Below, piece by piece: positions 6,718 to 7,808 of a DNA stretch of 7,808 nucleotides. The stretch comes from Paracoccaceae bacterium (lineage in GTDB: Bacteria; Pseudomonadota; Alphaproteobacteria; Rhodobacterales; Rhodobacteraceae). Position 1 is the stretch's first letter. Each line of letters begins with the position of its first letter. Location: NCBI GenBank assembly GCA_002712045.1, contig PARX01000016.1, forward strand, positions 16,381 through 24,188, written 5' to 3'. The position numbers and the translations under genes are program-made. A model generated the notes under the pieces. The model saw only the letters and a program-made list of their open reading frames with translations, was not told the DNA's origin and searched no databases.

Positions 6718-7506
6718 CTATTTTTGAACTAGCGCAAGAGCTCTGATTGGGCTGCCAGTACCTTTTTCAATTTTAAGTGGAGCTGCTATCAAAATAGCGC
6801 CTTTCGCAGGTAGTTTGTCTAAATTTGCTAAAGAAGCTAAGCCAAAGCAGTTATTTTTGTGAAGAAGGTTGTGCGCAGGAAAGGGCGGATCCATTCCTCC
6901 AGCTTGGCCAGCATCTGTTCCAATACACTGGCTCCCCCAACCAACAATGTCTTTAGATAAAAGGTATTCTAGGCAGTCAACAGTAGGGCCAGGAGAATGT
7001 GGGCCATTTTCGTCAGTATTTAAAAATAGATCTTGATCGTGTGCTCGGTTATCCCAATCGGTTCTCATGACCACCCATTCACCCTTATTTATGGAGCCAT
7101 GTTCTTGCTCCCAAGATTTTACATGGTCAGCCGTCAATAGAAAATCAGGGTCTGATTTTGCTGATTTTGAGCAGTCAATCACATTAACGGGAGCTACTAA
7201 CCTTTGAACAGCTAGCGTATCTGTGTAACCATCTTCAAAGTCTTTACCAGTGATCCAGTGGTGAGGGGCATCAAAGTGTGTGCCGGTATGTTCTCCTAGT
7301 ACCATCCAGTTCCAGGCAAAAAATGGTCCATCTTCGTCGTATTCTGAAATTTTATGGATTTCGACTTTTGGCGTGTTTTTGGCGAAATCTGGTGGTAGTT
7401 GTAGGATTGGTGTGTTAGGCCCCAAAATACCGGTACAATCTACAACTTCTATTTGGCCAGACAGTAACATTGGACCAAGATTACTAAGCATGTCTGATGA
7501 GCTCAT
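6718..7506 (-). CDS. Cyclase-family metal-dependent hydrolase, isatin-hydrolase-like
   Basis: This 262-residue protein of the cyclase family (kynurenine formamidase / isatin hydrolase fold) is of normal length. The metal-binding signature HTGTHFDAPHHW spans 73-84, with ligands H73, H77 and D79 and a following H83. Later family blocks are VVMRTDWDNR (145-154), GTDAGQAGGMDPPFPAHNLLHKNN (196-219) and FGLASLANLDKLP (221-233). These enzymes hydrolyse cyclic or N-formyl amides, for example isatin to isatinate or N-formylkynurenine to kynurenine. From memory, the characterised Labrenzia isatin hydrolase uses equivalents of H73/H77/D79 with H212 and S225, and this protein has H and S at exactly 212 and 225. 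That supports isatin hydrolase but needs an alignment. The ATG has an AAGGA ribosome site 8 bases upstream. It is the first gene of the leftward operon. Kynurenine formamidase or another cyclic-amide hydrolase remain alternatives. Confidence 0.85.
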   Translation of the reverse strand: MSSSDMLSNLGPMLLSGQIEVVDCTGILGPNTPILQLPPDFAKNTPKVEIHKISEYDEDGPFFAWNWMVLGEHTGTHFDAPHHWITGKDFEDGYTDTLAVQRLVAPVNVIDCSKSAKSDPDFLLTADHVKSWEQEHGSINKGEWVVMRTDWDNRAHDQDLFLNTDENGPHSPGPTVDCLEYLLSKDIVGWGSQCIGTDAGQAGGMDPPFPAHNLLHKNNCFGLASLANLDKLPAKGAILIAAPLKIEKGTGSPIRALALVQK

Positions 7507-7521
7507 ATTTGATTTCCTTTT

Positions 7522-7531
7522 TTGTTAACAA
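7522..7531. promoter_or_regulatory. 10-bp palindrome in the operon leader
   Basis: TTGTTAACAA is a perfect palindrome lying between the predicted -10 box and the ribosome site of the cyclase gene. It could be a secondary operator, but short AT-rich palindromes of this size also arise by chance. Confidence 0.25.
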
Positions 7532-7543
7532 TTAAACTTTGGC

Positions 7544-7572
7544 ATTAAATTATTTATGATTCGGCTAGACAA
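7544..7572 (-). promoter_or_regulatory. Candidate sigma-70 promoter for the five-gene leftward operon
   Basis: Read on the minus strand, TTGTCT (7572-7567; 4 of 6 to TTGACA) and TTTAAT (7549-7544; 5 of 6 to TATAAT) are separated by exactly 17 bases. Transcription would start near 7537 and give a leader of about 30 bases with the AAGGA ribosome site. The -35 box lies inside the first unit of the tandem repeat, so a protein bound there would block polymerase. Confidence 0.5.
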
Positions 7573-7623
7573 ATTTAAATGCATTTGCAAATATCTAGAC
7601 AAATTTTAATGCATTTGCAAATA
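7565..7623. repeat. Tandem pair of 29-bp palindromic units (period 30 bp), likely operators
   Basis: Units at 7565-7593 and 7595-7623 differ at one base (7577 A versus 7607 T). Each begins CTAGACAAATTT or CTAGACAAATTTT and ends ATGCATTTGCAAATA. Each contains the perfect palindrome ATTTGCAAAT (7583-7592 and 7613-7622) and an overlapping AATGCATT dyad (AAATGCATTT in the first unit). The 30-bp period is close to three helical turns, which puts both copies on the same face of DNA. They sit between two divergent genes and overlap the predicted leftward -35 box. Binding by the operon's MarR protein is inference. Confidence 0.8.
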
Positions 7624-7650
7624 CAATTGCGAGGGGAGATGTTTGTTTAA

Positions 7651-7808
7651 ATGACTGTAACGGAACCAGATGCGATCATTATTGGCGCAGGCCATAATAG
7701 TTTGGCTTGCGCTGTTCATTTGATCTCAAAAGGTTGGAATGTATTGATATTAGAAAAAGCAAAAATTGCTGGTGGAGCGATTAAGAGTGGCGAGTTCACC
7801 GAACCTGG
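7651..7808 (+). CDS. FAD-dependent oxidoreductase, PYROXD2/phytoene-dehydrogenase-like, N-terminal part (runs off right edge)
   Basis: The first 52 complete codons are visible. They read MTVTEPDAIIIGAGHNSLAC and continue to VLILEKAKIAGGAIKSGEFTEPG. This is a Rossmann flavin-binding fold with GAGHNS at 12-17, the ribose acid E35 (LILEK) and a following GGA. The GAGHNsL variant is typical of the PYROXD2-like 'NAD(P)/FAD-dependent oxidoreductase' group and makes this a second member of the same broad family as the gene at 5150-6712, although the two are clearly diverged. An in-frame TAA at 7648-7650 immediately precedes the ATG, so the start is fixed unless it lies further in. GGGGAG at 7633-7638 is a ribosome site but sits 12 bases away. 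A three-codon frame (ATG TTT GTT TAA, 7639-7650) lies between them. The gene is divergent from the cyclase operon and shares its regulatory region. Confidence 0.85.
   Translation, partial: MTVTEPDAIIIGAGHNSLACAVHLISKGWNVLILEKAKIAGGAIKSGEFTEP

Noticed and set aside
7565..7623. Possible CRISPR repeats
   Set aside because: There are only two copies, separated by one base instead of a spacer, in a promoter position; operator-like repeats fit better.
7586..7627. Sigma-70 promoter for the right-hand oxidoreductase (TAGACA at 7596 and TACAAT at 7622)
   Set aside because: The spacing of 20 bases is too long, and the start of transcription would fall within or after the ribosome site; no better pair was found.

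Overview
The window is AT-rich bacterial DNA, densely packed with genes. The long-form indolepyruvate oxidoreductase pair, the isatin-hydrolase-like cyclase, the TTG starts and the PYROXD2-like FAD enzymes together suggest a low-GC, probably marine alphaproteobacterium. This is inferred from protein flavour only; no rRNA or other phylogenetic marker is present.

Layout, left to right: (1) the N-terminal part of a leftward 2-oxoglutarate/Fe(II) dioxygenase-like gene runs off the left edge; (2) a 123-bp divergent intergenic region; (3) a rightward hotdog-fold acyl-CoA thioesterase with a TTG start; (4) a compact leftward five-gene operon that is transcribed cyclase/isatin-hydrolase-like -> FAD-dependent oxidoreductase (phytoene-dehydrogenase/PYROXD2-like) -> MarR regulator -> indolepyruvate ferredoxin oxidoreductase alpha -> beta; its last gene ends 9 bp from the end of the convergent thioesterase gene; (5) a 144-bp divergent regulatory region with a plausible leftward promoter and two near-identical 29-bp units in tandem (period 30 bp); (6) the start of a second, rightward PYROXD2-like FAD oxidoreductase, cut by the right edge.

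Operon junctions are 5 bp, a 4-bp ATGA overlap, 8 bp (with the next Shine-Dalgarno overlapping the marR stop) and 1 bp, so the five genes are almost certainly cotranscribed. The working hypothesis is a MarR-controlled catabolic operon for an indole-type or other aryl 2-oxo acid. The IOR pair would oxidatively decarboxylate an aryl-pyruvate to an aryl-acetyl-CoA. The cyclase would hydrolyse a cyclic amide such as isatin. The FAD oxidoreductase would carry out an unidentified dehydrogenation. The thioesterase and the dioxygenase could contribute but sit outside the operon. The most notable non-coding signals are the tandem palindromic repeat over the operon promoter and a perfect 14-bp inverted repeat buried inside the FAD oxidoreductase gene.
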